From: Gammaproteobacteria bacterium
Lineage (GTDB): Bacteria; Pseudomonadota; Gammaproteobacteria; UBA4575
Assembly (NCBI GenBank): GCA_033344735.1
Contig: JAWPMW010000001.1
Coordinates: forward strand, 1,099,869-1,163,868
Reading direction: 5' to 3'
DNA: 64,000 bases
This document shows positions 63,743 through 64,000 of the stretch, in pieces; positions within the stretch are counted from its first letter, which is position 1; each line of letters starts with the position of its first letter. Under the pieces are notes generated by a model. The model was not told the DNA's origin, ran no database searches, and was given only the letters and a program-made list of their open reading frames with translations. The position numbers were made by a program, and so were the translations under genes.

Positions 63743-63816
63743 CTCATGACCCCTACCGCTAATGCAACAATAATAATGGCTATCACCATTGCGGCAAACA
63801 TTTGACTATCACTCAC
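63739..63816 (-). CDS. probable 25-residue single-span membrane protein
   Basis: Reads MSDSQMFAAMVIAIIIVALA followed by VGVMS from a GTG start, then TAA. A strong AAGGAG lies 7 nt before the GTG at 63816 (an adjacent GTG at 63819 is too close to it). Nearly the whole product is one hydrophobic helix with a short polar N-terminus, as in known small bacterial membrane proteins. I do not recognise the family. The remaining 184 bases to the window end are AT-rich with no other gene visible. Confidence 0.55.
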   Translation of the reverse strand: MSDSQMFAAMVIAIIIVALAVGVMS

Positions 63817-64000
63817 CACGATTCTCCTTATCAACGATGTGTAATAAAATTTTAACATTGATATGTTAGGGATGTACTTACTTCTCTTTATATCTAAATT
63901 AAGAGATTTTTATTACTTTGTAATAATAAGATGATGCATAAGAATGACTAGCCAACCCGAAATATACTATTTTATTATTTCATCATTTCTTCTGATTATT

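Overview
The window is chromosomal DNA from an AT-rich gammaproteobacterium. The neighbourhoods tig-clpP-clpX-lon-hupB-ppiD, leuCDB-asd-fimV-truA-trpFBA-accD-folC-(SPOR)-cvpA-purF, dsbC/xerD and lptFG/pepA-holC-valS are typical of this class and resemble the Pseudomonas arrangement. I cannot name the genus. I see no insertion sequence, prophage, CRISPR array or rRNA operon; gene density is high and almost everything is core metabolism.

Layout. 1-4.5 kb: the N-terminal end of an oligopeptide-type binding lipoprotein (cut by the window edge), fabI, a dicarboxylate/amino-acid symporter and ppiD. 4.5-11.3 kb: tRNA-Asp and tRNA-Val, hupB, lon, clpX, clpP, tig and tRNA-Leu, all on the minus strand; this is a protein-quality-control block with a convincing heat-shock (sigma-32) type promoter before lon. 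11.5-14.4 kb: a small accessory group (CPBP membrane protease, secreted CHAP amidase, an unknown anchored protein and an HDOD protein) lying between tRNA-Leu and a tRNA-His/Arg/Pro operon. 15-17 kb: ppiB-lpxH and a DUF455 ferritin-like gene. 17-37 kb: a long minus-strand run of biosynthesis genes (glycerate kinase, L,D-transpeptidase, purF, cvpA, folC, accD, trpABF, truA, fimV, asd, leuBDC, aroC, prmB). 37-41.5 kb: a SCO1-like protein, psd, and the EF-P lysylation set epmA, efp and epmB. 41.5-45.6 kb: an unusual two-gene unit, a PilZ-like protein with a large unassigned N-terminal region followed by a FimX-like REC-PAS-GGDEF-EAL protein whose catalytic motifs are degenerate, preceded by a possibly structured leader. 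45.6-50.8 kb: htpX, parC, parE. 50.8-64 kb: an AddA/RecB-like helicase-nuclease with no visible partner, dsbC, xerD, an RDD membrane protein, lptG, lptF, pepA, holC, valS and a probable 25-residue membrane protein.

How the parts work together: tig/clpXP/lon/ppiD/htpX cover folding and proteolysis; leu, trp, asd and aroC serve amino-acid synthesis; fabI, accD, psd, lpxH and lptFG serve the envelope; epmA/epmB with efp form a complete EF-P beta-lysylation module. fimV together with the PilZ-like/FimX-like pair suggests polar localisation and c-di-GMP-linked control of type IV pili, although no pilus structural gene is in view. The best candidates for something undescribed are the PilZ/FimX-like unit and its leader, the orphan AddA-like protein, the secreted glutathionylspermidine-amidase-like CHAP protein and the tiny membrane protein after valS.
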